Origin: Acidimicrobiia bacterium
Lineage (GTDB): Bacteria; Actinomycetota; Acidimicrobiia; Spongiisociales; UBA11373
Assembly (NCBI GenBank): GCA_016215655.1
Contig: JACRIT010000064.1
Location: 1 to 35,171 of the forward strand
Reading direction: 5' to 3'
DNA length: 35,171 nucleotides
Of this stretch, positions 23,608 through 32,241 are shown piece after piece (within the stretch, counting starts at the first letter, position 1; each line of letters opens with the position of its first letter). The notes below the pieces were generated by a model, which saw only the letters and a list, made by a program, of their open reading frames with translations, searched no databases and was not told the origin of the DNA. A program made the position numbers and the translations under genes.

Positions 23608-24495
23608 TCACGGTTCGGGCGCCTCCAGGGAGGCACGCCGGATGCGGGTGGACCCGGCAAGGGCGGCACCGATGATGGCGATGAGCACGATACCTGCCCC
23701 CACCCACTGCATCGGGGAGAGCTGCTCGGCGAAGACCAGCTGGGCCCACAGCATCGTCGCTGCCGGCTGCAGCAGCAGCATGATCGACGTCTCCAGCGCC
23801 GGCAACCGTGTCAGCACCACGGAGATCAGCAGCCATCCGAGCGACTGGCCGAGCACCGCGAGCAGTACGAGCCAGCCGTGGGCCGGCCAGGTGATGGCGA
23901 GCGAGAAGTCGCCATCGAATCGCGAGAGCAGGAGCAGGCCGACGGTCGCTCCGGCGGTGAGGTCGAGCAACGGACCCGCCGGGGACCCGTGCTGCTTGCT
24001 GGCGGAGCGGAAGATCAGGATGAAGAGCGCGTAGGTGATCCCGGCGAGGAGCGACAGCACCACCCCCCGCACCGGGTTGTCGCCATAGGCATCCTCGCGC
24101 CCCAAGCCGCTGATCAGCGCGATGCCGAGGAGCGCCACCGGCACCACGACGAATGCCGAGGCCCGGGGTCGCTCGCGTAGCACCACCCACGCCAGCAGTC
24201 CCACCCAGAGCACCTGTGAGCTCACGACGAGGGTCGCCAGTCCCGCGCCGATGTCGCCGATCGAGGCGAACCACAGCGTGAGGTCGACCGCGAAGATCAG
24301 TCCAGCTCCGGCGGCGAGAAGCCGTTCCCGTGACGAGCGCCGATCGGGGCGGAGGCGTGTCGCCACGATCAGGATCGGCAGCGCGTACGCCACCCGAAAG
24401 AAGGCCGCGGTGGTGGGGGAGACGTCGGCGAGGCGGACGAAGATCGCCGAGAACGAGATGGCGAGGATGCCGGCGAAGCCGAGGAGGCGATTCAC
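23608..24495 (-). CDS. EamA/DMT-family transporter
   Basis: This 295-residue protein has ten predicted membrane helices in two EamA repeats, the drug/metabolite transporter layout. It includes FFRVAYALPILI in the first repeat and VVLTRLPALETSIMLLLQPAATMLWAQLVFAEQL near the end of the second. The last is the typical EamA signature around helix 9. Members export amino acids, metabolites or drugs; the substrate is unknown here. The start is GTG at 24495. TACCGT (24504-24509, minus strand) lies 8 bases upstream, again suggesting a leaderless mRNA. It is monocistronic and divergent from the DUF6777 gene. Confidence 0.9.
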   Translation of the reverse strand: MNRLLGFAGILAISFSAIFVRLADVSPTTAAFFRVAYALPILIVATRLRPDRRSSRERLLAAGAGLIFAVDLTLWFASIGDIGAGLATLVVSSQVLWVGLLAWVVLRERPRASAFVVVPVALLGIALISGLGREDAYGDNPVRGVVLSLLAGITYALFILIFRSASKQHGSPAGPLLDLTAGATVGLLLLSRFDGDFSLAITWPAHGWLVLLAVLGQSLGWLLISVVLTRLPALETSIMLLLQPAATMLWAQLVFAEQLSPMQWVGAGIVLIAIIGAALAGSTRIRRASLEAPEP

Positions 24496-24573
24496 GGCCC
24501 ATCACGGTAGCCCCGGCAGCCCTCATCCCTCGCGACTACGATCGGTGGCCGACCTGGACGCAGAGGGTGTGAC

Positions 24574-25761
24574 GTGGAGCACGGGGCCATCGACGGGGTG
24601 ATGCGCTTCCTGCGCGGTGTCGCCGCGCTCGGACTGGCGGTGTCGGCGGGAGGGGCGGTGATCCTGGTCCTCGAGGCGAATGGTCCCGAGCCGGTGAGTG
24701 TCATGGCGGGGCGCGGTCCCGGATCCGTGATGCTTCTCGCCTCCGATGCCGTCGGCGATGCGCCCTTCACCGCTCCCTTCGCCGTCGATCTCGGTCTCGA
24801 TCCGGCACTCCTCGCCACCCCGCCGCGTTCGTCGGCACTCGTCGAGTCCCCGCACCACCGTCACTCGACCGCAGATCTGATCGTCGCCACCGAACTGGCC
24901 TCTGCCCTTGGCAGCGGAGAGGGCGATGCCAGCCGGTTGTCGATCCTCCGGATCGAGCGCACCGTCGGCGGCGTCGTCGGGCTGCGAGCGCTCCTCTCCG
25001 ACCTCGATGATCGCAATGGCGACCGCCTTGACGACGACGGCCGGTTCACGGTGACCGCCCTCGACGGCTCGGCCGTGTGTGTCACGCTGGGAGCCCCGCG
25101 AGTCTTGACGCGCAGCCTGGGGTCCCCGATCGACGTCGATGGCGTGCCCACATCGGGTGTGTCGTGGTCTCCGTTCGGGCCATGCTTCGACTCGGTGGAT
25201 CCGGGCCATGGCGCGGATGTCCGGGTGGCGACCTCTCCGGGTACCTACGGGGGCATGGTCACCGGCGACGTGTGTGATGTGTCCGTGCTCTCCGGCACCC
25301 TCGCCGCGGATGATCGTCTGGCCGCGGCGTGGGGCGCTCCCCTCGAAGTGGCCGCGACCTATCTCCGGGACTTCATCGACACGCTCACTCCGGTCGTGCT
25401 CCTTGCCGACACCGCGGTGACCGATCACGAACTTCGGGGTGATCGCGTTGCCTCACGCCAGGCGATCCTGCAGCGGGGGACTGCGGTGCTCGTCGACCCC
25501 GTCGGGGTGCCCAGGGTGCGCTGCATGTCGGGTTCACCGTTGCGAGCCCCGCAGCCGCTGCCGGACGACGTCCAGTTCCGTGGAGAACCGTGGCCGGGGT
25601 TCTCCCTCGATGTGATCCGTCGGGTTCCCGCGGGCGATCGGATGGTGAAGAGCTTCGTGCTCATCGACGTGCGCACCGGGCATTCGGTGATCAAGCCGGC
25701 CGGGATCGAGGGGATCCTCGCCCGACTCGCCGGTCCCATCGCCACGCCGGCCTCGAGCTGA
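24574..25761 (+). CDS. Membrane-anchored DUF6777-domain protein
   Basis: The 395-residue product has an N-terminal hydrophobic segment (about 9-32) that serves as signal or anchor. The rest is extracytoplasmic. Residues about 219-325 match DUF6777: SPGTYGG, a CDV segment, YLRDFIDTLTPVVLLADTAVTDH, QAILQRGTAVLVDPVGVPRVRC and a Gly-x-Pro-Leu end. The usual CGNPL is SGSPL here, so one Cys of the family's end motif is lost. Preceding residues include an Asp-rich loop (DLDDRNGDRLDDDG, about 146-159) that could bind calcium. The function of DUF6777 is unknown. The GTG at 24574 follows AGAGGG, and a TACGAT -10 lies at 24537-24542. Confidence 0.7.
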   Translation: MEHGAIDGVMRFLRGVAALGLAVSAGGAVILVLEANGPEPVSVMAGRGPGSVMLLASDAVGDAPFTAPFAVDLGLDPALLATPPRSSALVESPHHRHSTADLIVATELASALGSGEGDASRLSILRIERTVGGVVGLRALLSDLDDRNGDRLDDDGRFTVTALDGSAVCVTLGAPRVLTRSLGSPIDVDGVPTSGVSWSPFGPCFDSVDPGHGADVRVATSPGTYGGMVTGDVCDVSVLSGTLAADDRLAAAWGAPLEVAATYLRDFIDTLTPVVLLADTAVTDHELRGDRVASRQAILQRGTAVLVDPVGVPRVRCMSGSPLRAPQPLPDDVQFRGEPWPGFSLDVIRRVPAGDRMVKSFVLIDVRTGHSVIKPAGIEGILARLAGPIATPASS

Positions 25762-25832
25762 GGTCCGGGCTGCTCAGCCCGTTCCGGTCGGATACGCTCA
25801 CCGCTTCGGTCGCCGGCGGCAGGAGGTTGGTG

Positions 25833-26972
25833 GTGGATTTCGCGCTCTCCGACGAGCATCAGGCATTCCGGCGGGTGGTGCGCTCCTTCGCAGAGTCGGA
25901 GATCGCACCTCACGCCGCCCGCTGGGACGACGAGCACCACTTCCCCCTCGATGTGGTGCGCGCGATGGGAGATCTGGGGCTCTTCGGGATTCCGTTCCCC
26001 GAGGAGTTCGGGGGAGGTGGTGCCGACTTCCTCATGTTCTGCATCGCCGTCGAGGAGATCGCCCGGGTGGATGCCTCGCTGGCGATCACCCTCGAAGCTG
26101 CGGTCGGTCTCGGTGCCAATCCCATCCACCACTTCGGGACCGCGGAGCAGAAGGGTCGGTGGCTTCCCGATCTGCTCGCCGGGCGCGCCCTCGCCGCCTT
26201 CGCCCTCACCGAACCCGACTCTGGCTCCGACGCCGGCGCGACGCGAACCAAGGCGGTTCGAGATGGCGACGAGTGGGTGATCGACGGCACCAAGGCCTTC
26301 ATCACCAATTCGGGCACGGCGATGACGTCGCTCATCACCGTCACCGCTCGAACCCCGGATGGCGGGATCAGCACGATCGTCGTCGAGTCGGGCACCCCCG
26401 GTCTGGTCATCGAGCCCGCGTATCGCAAGATGGCGTGGCGGGCATCCGACACCCACGGGGTGCGCTTCGAGCGCTGCCGGGTCCCCCGCGGGAATCTCCT
26501 GGGGGAGCAGGGTCGCGGGTTGCACCAATTCCTCTCCATTCTCGATGATGGGCGCATCGCCATCGGAGCCATGTCCGTCGGCATCGCCTCGGCCTGCCTC
26601 GATCACGCCGTGGCATATGCGACGCATCGCTCTGCCTTCGGGCGACCCATCGGTGCCAATCAGGGTCTGGCCTTCCAGCTGGCCGACCTGCAGGTGGCGG
26701 TCGAGGCAGCGCGGCTGCTCACCTATCGCGCCGCCTGGCTGCGCGACCAGGGCCGGCCGTTCAAGCAGGCCGCAGCACAGGCGAAGCTGTTCGCCTCCGA
26801 AACGGCAGTCGATGCCGGCCGGGTGGCCACCCAGGTGTTCGGTGGTGCCGGGGTGATGGAGGCCTCACCGGTGGCGCGCTTCTACCGTGATGCCAAGATC
26901 CTCGAGATCGGCGAAGGCACGTCGGAGATCCAACGGCTGGTGATCGCGCGGGGACTGGGATTGCCGGTCTGA
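25833..26972 (+). CDS. Acyl-CoA dehydrogenase
   Basis: This 379-residue FAD enzyme should oxidise an acyl-CoA to the enoyl-CoA and pass electrons to ETF. The three ACAD parts are present: helical N-terminus, central beta-domain (FALTEPDSGSDAGATRTKA, the FAD/substrate loop, and ITNSGTAM) and helical C-terminus (YATHRSAFGRPIGANQGLAFQLADL). The catalytic base is Glu361 in GEGTSEIQR. The family's Tyr before this Glu is Gly. GTG at 25833 is chosen because AGGAGG lies 6 bases upstream; longer in-frame versions overlap the previous gene. A TACGCT -10 at 25793-25798 gives it its own promoter. Chain-length preference cannot be read. Confidence 0.93.
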   Translation: MDFALSDEHQAFRRVVRSFAESEIAPHAARWDDEHHFPLDVVRAMGDLGLFGIPFPEEFGGGGADFLMFCIAVEEIARVDASLAITLEAAVGLGANPIHHFGTAEQKGRWLPDLLAGRALAAFALTEPDSGSDAGATRTKAVRDGDEWVIDGTKAFITNSGTAMTSLITVTARTPDGGISTIVVESGTPGLVIEPAYRKMAWRASDTHGVRFERCRVPRGNLLGEQGRGLHQFLSILDDGRIAIGAMSVGIASACLDHAVAYATHRSAFGRPIGANQGLAFQLADLQVAVEAARLLTYRAAWLRDQGRPFKQAAAQAKLFASETAVDAGRVATQVFGGAGVMEASPVARFYRDAKILEIGEGTSEIQRLVIARGLGLPV

Positions 26973-26995
26973 GTCGCCGACCTTCGGTGGGCTCC

Positions 26996-27079
26996 CGCAA
27001 TACGCAATACGCAATAGTGATCCGGTACCCGGCGCCCAGCACCCAAGGCGGGTATCGGGTTTCGGGCATCGGGTGCCGG
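26996..27079. repeat. Heptamer repeat tract after the acyl-CoA dehydrogenase gene (12 units)
   Basis: Twelve units in perfect phase. The first three are cgcaata, then come ggtaccc, ggcgccc and agcaccc, then gtatcgg, gtttcgg, gcatcgg and gtgccgg. It occupies most of the gap between two convergent genes and shows no coding potential. Confidence 0.9.
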
Positions 27080-27089
27080 CCGTCGTCTC

Positions 27090-27503
27090 CTACCGCGTGA
27101 TCAGCAGCACCTCATAGGTGTACTCGTCGTCGATCGCGGCCTTGATCGGATCGGCGACGACCCGCGTCGGGTAGCCGTACTCGGGGTGGTACACGACGGT
27201 GTAGTCGCCGCGGCCGTCGGCGCCGAGTTCCTGCTCGAGGTCGTCGAAGAGCTGTTCGATGGTGCGACCTTCGAGTGCGAGCGGCCCTTCGGTGAGAGGC
27301 TTGGTCGAGACCACGACGCCGTCTATCACCTCGACCGTGGCATCGAGCGGGGGGCAGAAGCAGCGCACGACGATGTCGTACCGGTAGCTGGTGATGCCGC
27401 TGGCTTCCCAGCGGTCCCGGGCGGCGTCGAGTTGGCGCGCCTCCCGGGCGCAGGCGCCAGCGACCACGGCGAGCAGAACAGCGATCAGGGCGAGTTTCTT
27501 CAT
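27090..27503 (-). CDS. DUF6174 lipoprotein
   Basis: This 137-residue lipoprotein has a signal peptide with lipobox VAGAC (Cys18). The mature domain fits DUF6174. RWEASGITSYRYDIVVRCFCPP opens it with the Cys-x-Cys pair; a VEVIDGVV strand, the IEQLFDDLEQEL helix and YHPEYGYPTRVVADP with the invariant GYP complete it. It should sit on the outer face of the membrane. The function of the family is unknown. The longer open frame upstream of 27503 is antisense to the CorA gene and is not real. It diverges from corA; the two start codons are 75 bases apart. Confidence 0.85.
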   Translation of the reverse strand: MKKLALIAVLLAVVAGACAREARQLDAARDRWEASGITSYRYDIVVRCFCPPLDATVEVIDGVVVSTKPLTEGPLALEGRTIEQLFDDLEQELGADGRGDYTVVYHPEYGYPTRVVADPIKAAIDDEYTYEVLLITR

Positions 27504-27566
27504 GGGACTGAGACGCCGGAAAGGGTGAGTCGGTTCCGGGAACCGCGTTGCACTCCCGGCGAGCGC

Positions 27567-27572
27567 GATAAT
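27567..27572 (+). promoter_or_regulatory. Predicted -10 (GATAAT) of the CorA gene
   Basis: GATAAT matches TATAAT at five positions and ends 6 bases before the GTG at 27579. No Shine-Dalgarno is present, so the message is likely leaderless. Confidence 0.55.
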
Positions 27573-27578
27573 CCCCTG

Positions 27579-28673
27579 GTGCGAACCCTCTTCCACATCG
27601 CGCCAGGTGCCGGCTCCGCTGTCGAGGTCCCGGTGGAGCGCCTCGACGCGATCCGAGACGCCGAGGGCTGGCTCTGGCTGGACATCACCGAGTTCACCCA
27701 CGTCGACGTGGCCGAGATTGGGAGCCACTTCGGGCTTGACGCCCTCGAAGTGGAGGACGTGCTCGACTGGAGCAAGTTCCCGAAGGTGGAGGAGCGTGAC
27801 GATCACACCCTGATCGTCGGGCACGGGCTCTCGGCTCTTGCCGATCGCCTCACCACCGTCGAGTACGACGTGTTCATCGGGGAGCGGTTCCTCGTCACGT
27901 TTCACACCGAGGATCTGCCCGGCTTCGCCTGGGGGAGGACCCACGTGCTGCAGGCCGGGGTGCTGAACGGGTCCGGTCCCGATCTGCTCTGGGCGCGCAT
28001 CGCCGAGGTGGGTGCCGCCGCCTTCCGCCCGCTCGTCGAGGGTCTCGACCAACGCATCGCCGAACTCGAGGACCGCGCCGTCGCCGCCGTGCCGTCGGTC
28101 CCGGGTGACGTCCTCGCCCTGCGCCGCGACAGCCACACTCTCGGTGAGATGGTGGCGGCGCAGCGGGATATCTTCCGCATCCTTGGCAGGGAGGAGTATC
28201 CGGGGATCAGCCGTCAGGGTCGGCGTCGCCTCACCCACGTCTACGACGACTACAGCCGCCTCACTCGCAGCCTGGAGGCGGCCCCGGTGCTGCTCGGCAG
28301 CGTGCTCGAGTCGTACCGGGGTACCGTCGCGGAACGCGCCAACGAAGTGATGAAGGTACTCACTGTCTTCTCGGCGATCGTGCTCCCGCTGTCGCTCATC
28401 GCCGGCGTGTACGGCATGAACTTCGCCCACATGCCGGAACTGGCCTGGAGGTGGGGATACTTCGGGGTGATCGCCCTCATGTCGGTGGTGGGCATCGGAC
28501 TCTGGGTGTACTTCGGGCGGCGCGGGTTTGTCGGGGGTCCCCGTCTCGGCGCGGTCCCGGGCCTCGTGGGGAAGGGTCTCGTCGAGTTCGTGAAGCTCAC
28601 CGCGAAGCCGGCGACGATGCTTCTCGACCTCGCCAAGGACGACACCGCGGAGCAGCCTGCGGTCGAGGATTAG
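27579..28673 (+). CDS. CorA-family magnesium/cobalt channel
   Basis: This 364-residue protein forms a pentameric divalent-metal channel. The cytoplasmic alpha/beta domain (about 1-165) and long stalk helix (about 210-270) precede two membrane helices, with the selectivity motif YGMNF (Gly279-Met280-Asn281) between them. After the second helix there is an unusual extra tail of about 45 residues (FVGGPRLGAVPGLVGKGLVEF onward) beyond the short basic end found in most CorA proteins. The GTG at 27579 follows GATAAT directly. An upstream extension in the same frame would run antisense through the DUF6174 gene. Confidence 0.92.
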   Translation: MRTLFHIAPGAGSAVEVPVERLDAIRDAEGWLWLDITEFTHVDVAEIGSHFGLDALEVEDVLDWSKFPKVEERDDHTLIVGHGLSALADRLTTVEYDVFIGERFLVTFHTEDLPGFAWGRTHVLQAGVLNGSGPDLLWARIAEVGAAAFRPLVEGLDQRIAELEDRAVAAVPSVPGDVLALRRDSHTLGEMVAAQRDIFRILGREEYPGISRQGRRRLTHVYDDYSRLTRSLEAAPVLLGSVLESYRGTVAERANEVMKVLTVFSAIVLPLSLIAGVYGMNFAHMPELAWRWGYFGVIALMSVVGIGLWVYFGRRGFVGGPRLGAVPGLVGKGLVEFVKLTAKPATMLLDLAKDDTAEQPAVED

Positions 28674-28676
28674 ACG

Positions 28677-30083
28677 ATGCCGCCCGCATCGGTCATCCTC
28701 GGGGTGATGCGCATCCCGCCACTCCGATTCGTGGTCGCTGCCGCCATCATCGTGATGGTGGTCGCCGGCCCGATTCCGCAGGCCGAGGCCCTCGTCGGCC
28801 AGGCCGATTGCGTGGCGGGCGAGTTCTTCGATGGCACAGCCTGTGTGCCGTGCGCATCTGGCAGATACCAGCCGCTGGCAGCGCAGTCGTCCTGCCTCGA
28901 TGCGGATCCGGGACACCGCGCCCCCGGGCCGGGCGCTGTGGCGCAGGAGGAGTGCCCCGCGGGCACCTATCAGCCGTCGGGAGCGCAGGCCGGGTGTCTC
29001 GATGCCGATCCAGGGTGGTTCGTGCCCGGTACCGGCGCTGTCGCCCAACTGGACTGCGACCCCGGCACGTATCAGCCGGCCTCCGCTGCCCCAGGTTGCC
29101 TCGTCGCCGATCCAGGGCACTTCGTGAGCACGGCCGCGGCAACGACCCAACAGCCGTGCGAGCCCGGTACCTATCAGCCGGCGTCCGCGGCGACCGGTTG
29201 CATCGACTCGACTCCGGGTCACTACGTCCCCGCCGCCGCCGCCACGACGCAGTACTCGTGCGAGCCAGGCTCCTATCAGCCTGGATACACCAGGGTTGGC
29301 TGTCGCCGCGCCGACCCCGGGCACTTCGTCGCCGAGCGAGGCGCCACGGCACAGGTGGAGTGTGCTCCGGGGACCTACCAGCCGGGCGAGAGTGCGCTGG
29401 GGTGTCTCGTCGCCGACCCCGGTCATGTCGCCCCGGAGGCGGCGCTCGCCGCGCAGACCCCGTGTGCCCCAGGGACCTATCAACCCCTCGCCGGTGCCGA
29501 CGCCTGCATCCCCGCCGATCCCGGGACGTTCGTCAGCGGCGAGGCTGCGCTCAGCCAGCAGCCGTGTGCCCGCGGCAGCTACGCGCCACGAGCCGGCGGC
29601 ACGTTCTGCCTCGCCGCCGATGCCGGTCACTTCGTGGCGGAGGTGGCGGCGGACACCCAGGTCGCCTGTGCCCCGGGGAGCTTTCAACCCGACACGGCGG
29701 CCACCGGGTGTCTCCCCGCCGACCCCGGGCACTTCGCCATCGGTCCCGGAGCGGCGGCGCAGGTCGCCTGCGGCATCGGGTCGTACCAGCCGCAGCCGGG
29801 AGCCACCGGGTGTGTGCCTGCCGACGTGGATCACTTCGTGGATGCGCCCGGCGCGGTCGGCCAGTCGGTGTGTCCTTCTGGAACCCGCCAGCCCGATCCG
29901 GGCCAGTCGGGCTGCCTCGCCATCGCTTCGCCCGCGGAGGAGGAACCCGAGCAGGGTCCCGCGGCCAGCCCGTGGCTGTGGGCGATCCTGGTGGGAGCAG
30001 TCATCGCCGCCATCGGGGTCGGGGTGCGCGAAGCGGACCGGCGCAAGGGCCGGTCGTGGAACGCAGGCCCGTGGCGCAGGTAG
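28677..30083 (+). CDS. Surface protein with ten 34-residue Cys-rich repeats
   Basis: The 468-residue protein has a signal peptide (cleavage near AEALVG) and a short Cys-rich head. Ten full tandem repeats of exactly 34 residues follow (59-398), then an eleventh partial one. Each follows C-x-x-G-[TS]-Y-Q-P-x6-C-L-x-A-D-P-G-H-F-V-x5-A-x2-Q-x2, with two Cys per unit at positions 1 and 15. The pattern resembles the GCC2/GCC3 (ephrin-receptor-like) Cys repeats. A membrane helix (PWLWAILVGAVIAAIGVGV) and a basic tail end the protein. It should be a rod-like disulfide-stabilised ectodomain anchored in the membrane. The ATG at 28677 lies 3 bases after the CorA stop, so co-transcription is likely; ATG 28707 is an alternative start. 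Confidence 0.8.
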   Translation: MPPASVILGVMRIPPLRFVVAAAIIVMVVAGPIPQAEALVGQADCVAGEFFDGTACVPCASGRYQPLAAQSSCLDADPGHRAPGPGAVAQEECPAGTYQPSGAQAGCLDADPGWFVPGTGAVAQLDCDPGTYQPASAAPGCLVADPGHFVSTAAATTQQPCEPGTYQPASAATGCIDSTPGHYVPAAAATTQYSCEPGSYQPGYTRVGCRRADPGHFVAERGATAQVECAPGTYQPGESALGCLVADPGHVAPEAALAAQTPCAPGTYQPLAGADACIPADPGTFVSGEAALSQQPCARGSYAPRAGGTFCLAADAGHFVAEVAADTQVACAPGSFQPDTAATGCLPADPGHFAIGPGAAAQVACGIGSYQPQPGATGCVPADVDHFVDAPGAVGQSVCPSGTRQPDPGQSGCLAIASPAEEEPEQGPAASPWLWAILVGAVIAAIGVGVREADRRKGRSWNAGPWRR

Positions 30084-30088
30084 GCGTT

Positions 30089-30100
30089 CGGGCTAGCCCG
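30089..30100. terminator. Palindrome between convergent genes
   Basis: CGGGCTAGCCCG is a perfect 12-base palindrome in the 9-base gap and the adjoining stop of the DUF2157 gene. It is the only dyad between the two converging ends. It is weak as a terminator, with no loop and no T tract. Confidence 0.25.
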
Positions 30101-31775
30101 CCGGCGTGATCTCGATCGTGTAGCTCGACTCGCCGGCAATGTGCCACGCCGGCTCGGAGATGTCGTCACCCACGAGGTATGGGCCCATGGCACCGTCTGC
30201 CGAGACCACCACGAGGCGGTTCATCGTGTCGACGGCCATCACCCACTCGCCGTCGGGCGACCACTGCAGGTCGAAGAACCCATACGAACTCGGCCCGTCC
30301 ACCCGGATCACCTCGATGGGGTCTTGGCCCGTCTGGCGAATCGTCACCGTGGCGATGCCATCGCCATTGTTCGACTCGAGGTGGGCGCCATCGGCGCGGC
30401 GACTGCGGGCGTCCCGAGCCGTGGCGAGGAGGCTCCGATAGGCGCTCGCCTCCCGGGTGAACAGAGTGACACCCGTGTCGGGATCGATCACCGCGATCTC
30501 CTCGTGGTCCTTGTCCCAGACGACCATCGCCAGCGAACCGTCGGCGGTCCAGGTGAGCTGCCCGCCCTCGTGGTCACAGGTGACCTCGCGCTCGGGCCCG
30601 CCTGCGGCCGGGATAACGATGATGCAGTTGCCGCGGTCCCAGCGCGTGAAGGCGATCTCGCCCGGGACTGCGCCCGCGCTGGCGGTGGCGTACTCCGGAG
30701 GCGGCACGTACTCGACCACCACGTATGCGGCGATCGCGGCCAGGACCGCCGCCGACACGGCGACCGCCACCACGGTGCGCGATGTCGTGGGCGCGGCAGC
30801 GACCTCGGCGGTGGCCTGGTCTTCGCGAGCCTCCCGGATCACCCGGCGTCCGATGCGGCCGATGAGCACTGCCGCCACCAGCAGCAACAGGCCGGTGACG
30901 AGCAGTGCCAGCGCTCCGCCACCGGTGTCACCGAAGAACTCGAACACAGCTCTCGGCACGAAGATGAAGATGCCCAGGGTGCCGATGGCCAGCACCAGCG
31001 CCGAACTGAGGAAGACGCCCAGGGCCACCAAACCCCCGGCGGTGAACAGTCCGAGCAGCAGGCCGACGCTGGCTCGCTCGCCGCCTCCGAACACGAGCGA
31101 TCCGACGATGAGCGTCGCCGAGGCCAGACCGTAGCCCACCATGCGCGGTGGCAGCAGGCCTGCCCAGGTGAGCATGCCCCAGGCGAGCCCGATGCCCCAG
31201 ACGGCGAGTCCGATGTGTTCGGGGTCGACCTGCTCGAGGTGGGTCCCGAGTGACAGCAGCACGGCCACCGTCGAGGCGAAGAGCGCCACATGACGGATGG
31301 TTCCGCGTCGTTGCCACCACAGGACCGCCGAGGCTGCAAAGGCGGCGAGGGTGGCAAGGGTGACGGTCGTCTGCTCCGACCATTCCATCGAGTCGGCCGA
31401 GAACAGGCCCACCGTGAAGGCGAGACCGATGGTGGCAAGGACGAAGAGGAAGTCCGAGAGACGCAGGATCGCCGGGTTCTCGGACCGCCCGACCAGTATC
31501 GCCGCCACGGCGACGACGAGCGTGGTGACCACGAGGATCCCCAGTCGTGCGCCGGTACTCCACTCGTCCCAGTACTGGGCACCGAGGATGAGAGCGGCGA
31601 TCAGGGCGAGTGAGCCGCCCACGTACCCGAGGATCTCGGCGAACGCCGACGACCTGGGTCGCGGCGCCACCCGGCTGCGTTCGCGTTGCAGGATCTGAGC
31701 AACCTGATCCGCGGTGACCAGACCGGCCTCACGCCACTCGACGAGCTTCTGTTCGACGTCCCGGATCGTGTCCAT
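30093..31775 (-). CDS. DUF2157 membrane protein with C-terminal beta-propeller-like domain
   Basis: This 560-residue protein starts with a short soluble DUF2157 head (VEQKLVEWREAGLVTADQVAQIL). About nine or ten membrane helices follow (46-320), then a cytoplasmic loop with acidic and Ala-rich sequence and one more helix (VVAVAVSAAVLAAIAAYVVV). The last 190 residues are extracytoplasmic and look like WD40/TolB-type blades: GEIAFTRWDRGNCIIVIPAAGG, LTWTADGSLAMVVWDKD, LQWSPDGEWVMAVDT. DUF2157 proteins are usually only the membrane part, so the added propeller is notable. The function is unknown. A GATAAT -10 (31817-31822, minus strand) lies about 40 bases before the ATG. Confidence 0.8.
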   Translation of the reverse strand: MDTIRDVEQKLVEWREAGLVTADQVAQILQRERSRVAPRPRSSAFAEILGYVGGSLALIAALILGAQYWDEWSTGARLGILVVTTLVVAVAAILVGRSENPAILRLSDFLFVLATIGLAFTVGLFSADSMEWSEQTTVTLATLAAFAASAVLWWQRRGTIRHVALFASTVAVLLSLGTHLEQVDPEHIGLAVWGIGLAWGMLTWAGLLPPRMVGYGLASATLIVGSLVFGGGERASVGLLLGLFTAGGLVALGVFLSSALVLAIGTLGIFIFVPRAVFEFFGDTGGGALALLVTGLLLLVAAVLIGRIGRRVIREAREDQATAEVAAAPTTSRTVVAVAVSAAVLAAIAAYVVVEYVPPPEYATASAGAVPGEIAFTRWDRGNCIIVIPAAGGPEREVTCDHEGGQLTWTADGSLAMVVWDKDHEEIAVIDPDTGVTLFTREASAYRSLLATARDARSRRADGAHLESNNGDGIATVTIRQTGQDPIEVIRVDGPSSYGFFDLQWSPDGEWVMAVDTMNRLVVVSADGAMGPYLVGDDISEPAWHIAGESSYTIEITPAG

Positions 31776-31852
31776 GGCAACCGCTTTCTTTCGATCGCAC
31801 GCCGAAGTACCACTCCATTATCCACCCGCTGAGAAGGGGGTCCGAGGGGCGG

Positions 31853-32239
31853 CTAGGCCGGGGGAGCGCCGGTGAGCCACCACATGGTGCGCCGCCAGCC
31901 GGCGATCTGCGCGGCGAACACCAGGGCGATGGTGAGTACACCGAACGTCTCCCCGAGCAGGTACCACATCGAGGCGATGGCGATGATCGACACATCGATC
32001 ATGAGACTCACCCGGATCAGTCCGGGCGTCGAGATCGTGACCGGGGGATCCACGCTGAACGGGACCGAGCGCCTCACCAGGATCGGCACTCCCACGACGA
32101 TGGCGATGGCGATGGGGACGGCCCACCACCCGAGCAGCACCGCCGCCGCCCAGGGTCCGGAGACCCATGCCACGGCCTCCACCGCAGCACGCGTCGCGGT
32201 GGAAAGGGGGGTCTCGCGCTCGAAGTTGGGTTCGCGCAT
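31853..32239 (-). CDS. Small membrane protein of unknown function
   Basis: This 128-residue protein has about four hydrophobic segments: AAAVLLGWWAVPIAIAIVVGVPI (probably two), IRVSLMIDVSIIAIASMWYLL and TFGVLTIALVFAAQIAGW. The short polar head MREPNFERETPLST and the ending MWWLTGAPPA are not recognised. Codon use is normal. The start codon lies only 2 bases downstream (on this strand) of a 24-base copy of the tRNA-Arg 3' end, so the leader of this gene would contain tRNA-derived sequence. Co-transcription with the tRNA is possible. Confidence 0.65.
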   Translation of the reverse strand: MREPNFERETPLSTATRAAVEAVAWVSGPWAAAVLLGWWAVPIAIAIVVGVPILVRRSVPFSVDPPVTISTPGLIRVSLMIDVSIIAIASMWYLLGETFGVLTIALVFAAQIAGWRRTMWWLTGAPPA

Positions 32240-32241
32240 GG

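Noticed and set aside
28747-29352. Minus-strand 201-residue open frame inside the Cys-repeat gene
   Set aside because: Arg/Pro/Ser-rich shadow of the 102-bp coding repeats; no start signals.
27504-29834. Very long minus-strand open frame continuing upstream of the DUF6174 lipoprotein
   Set aside because: It is antisense to corA and the Cys-repeat gene, has no family features and reflects GC-rich codon shadowing; the lipoprotein signal peptide at 27503 marks the true start.
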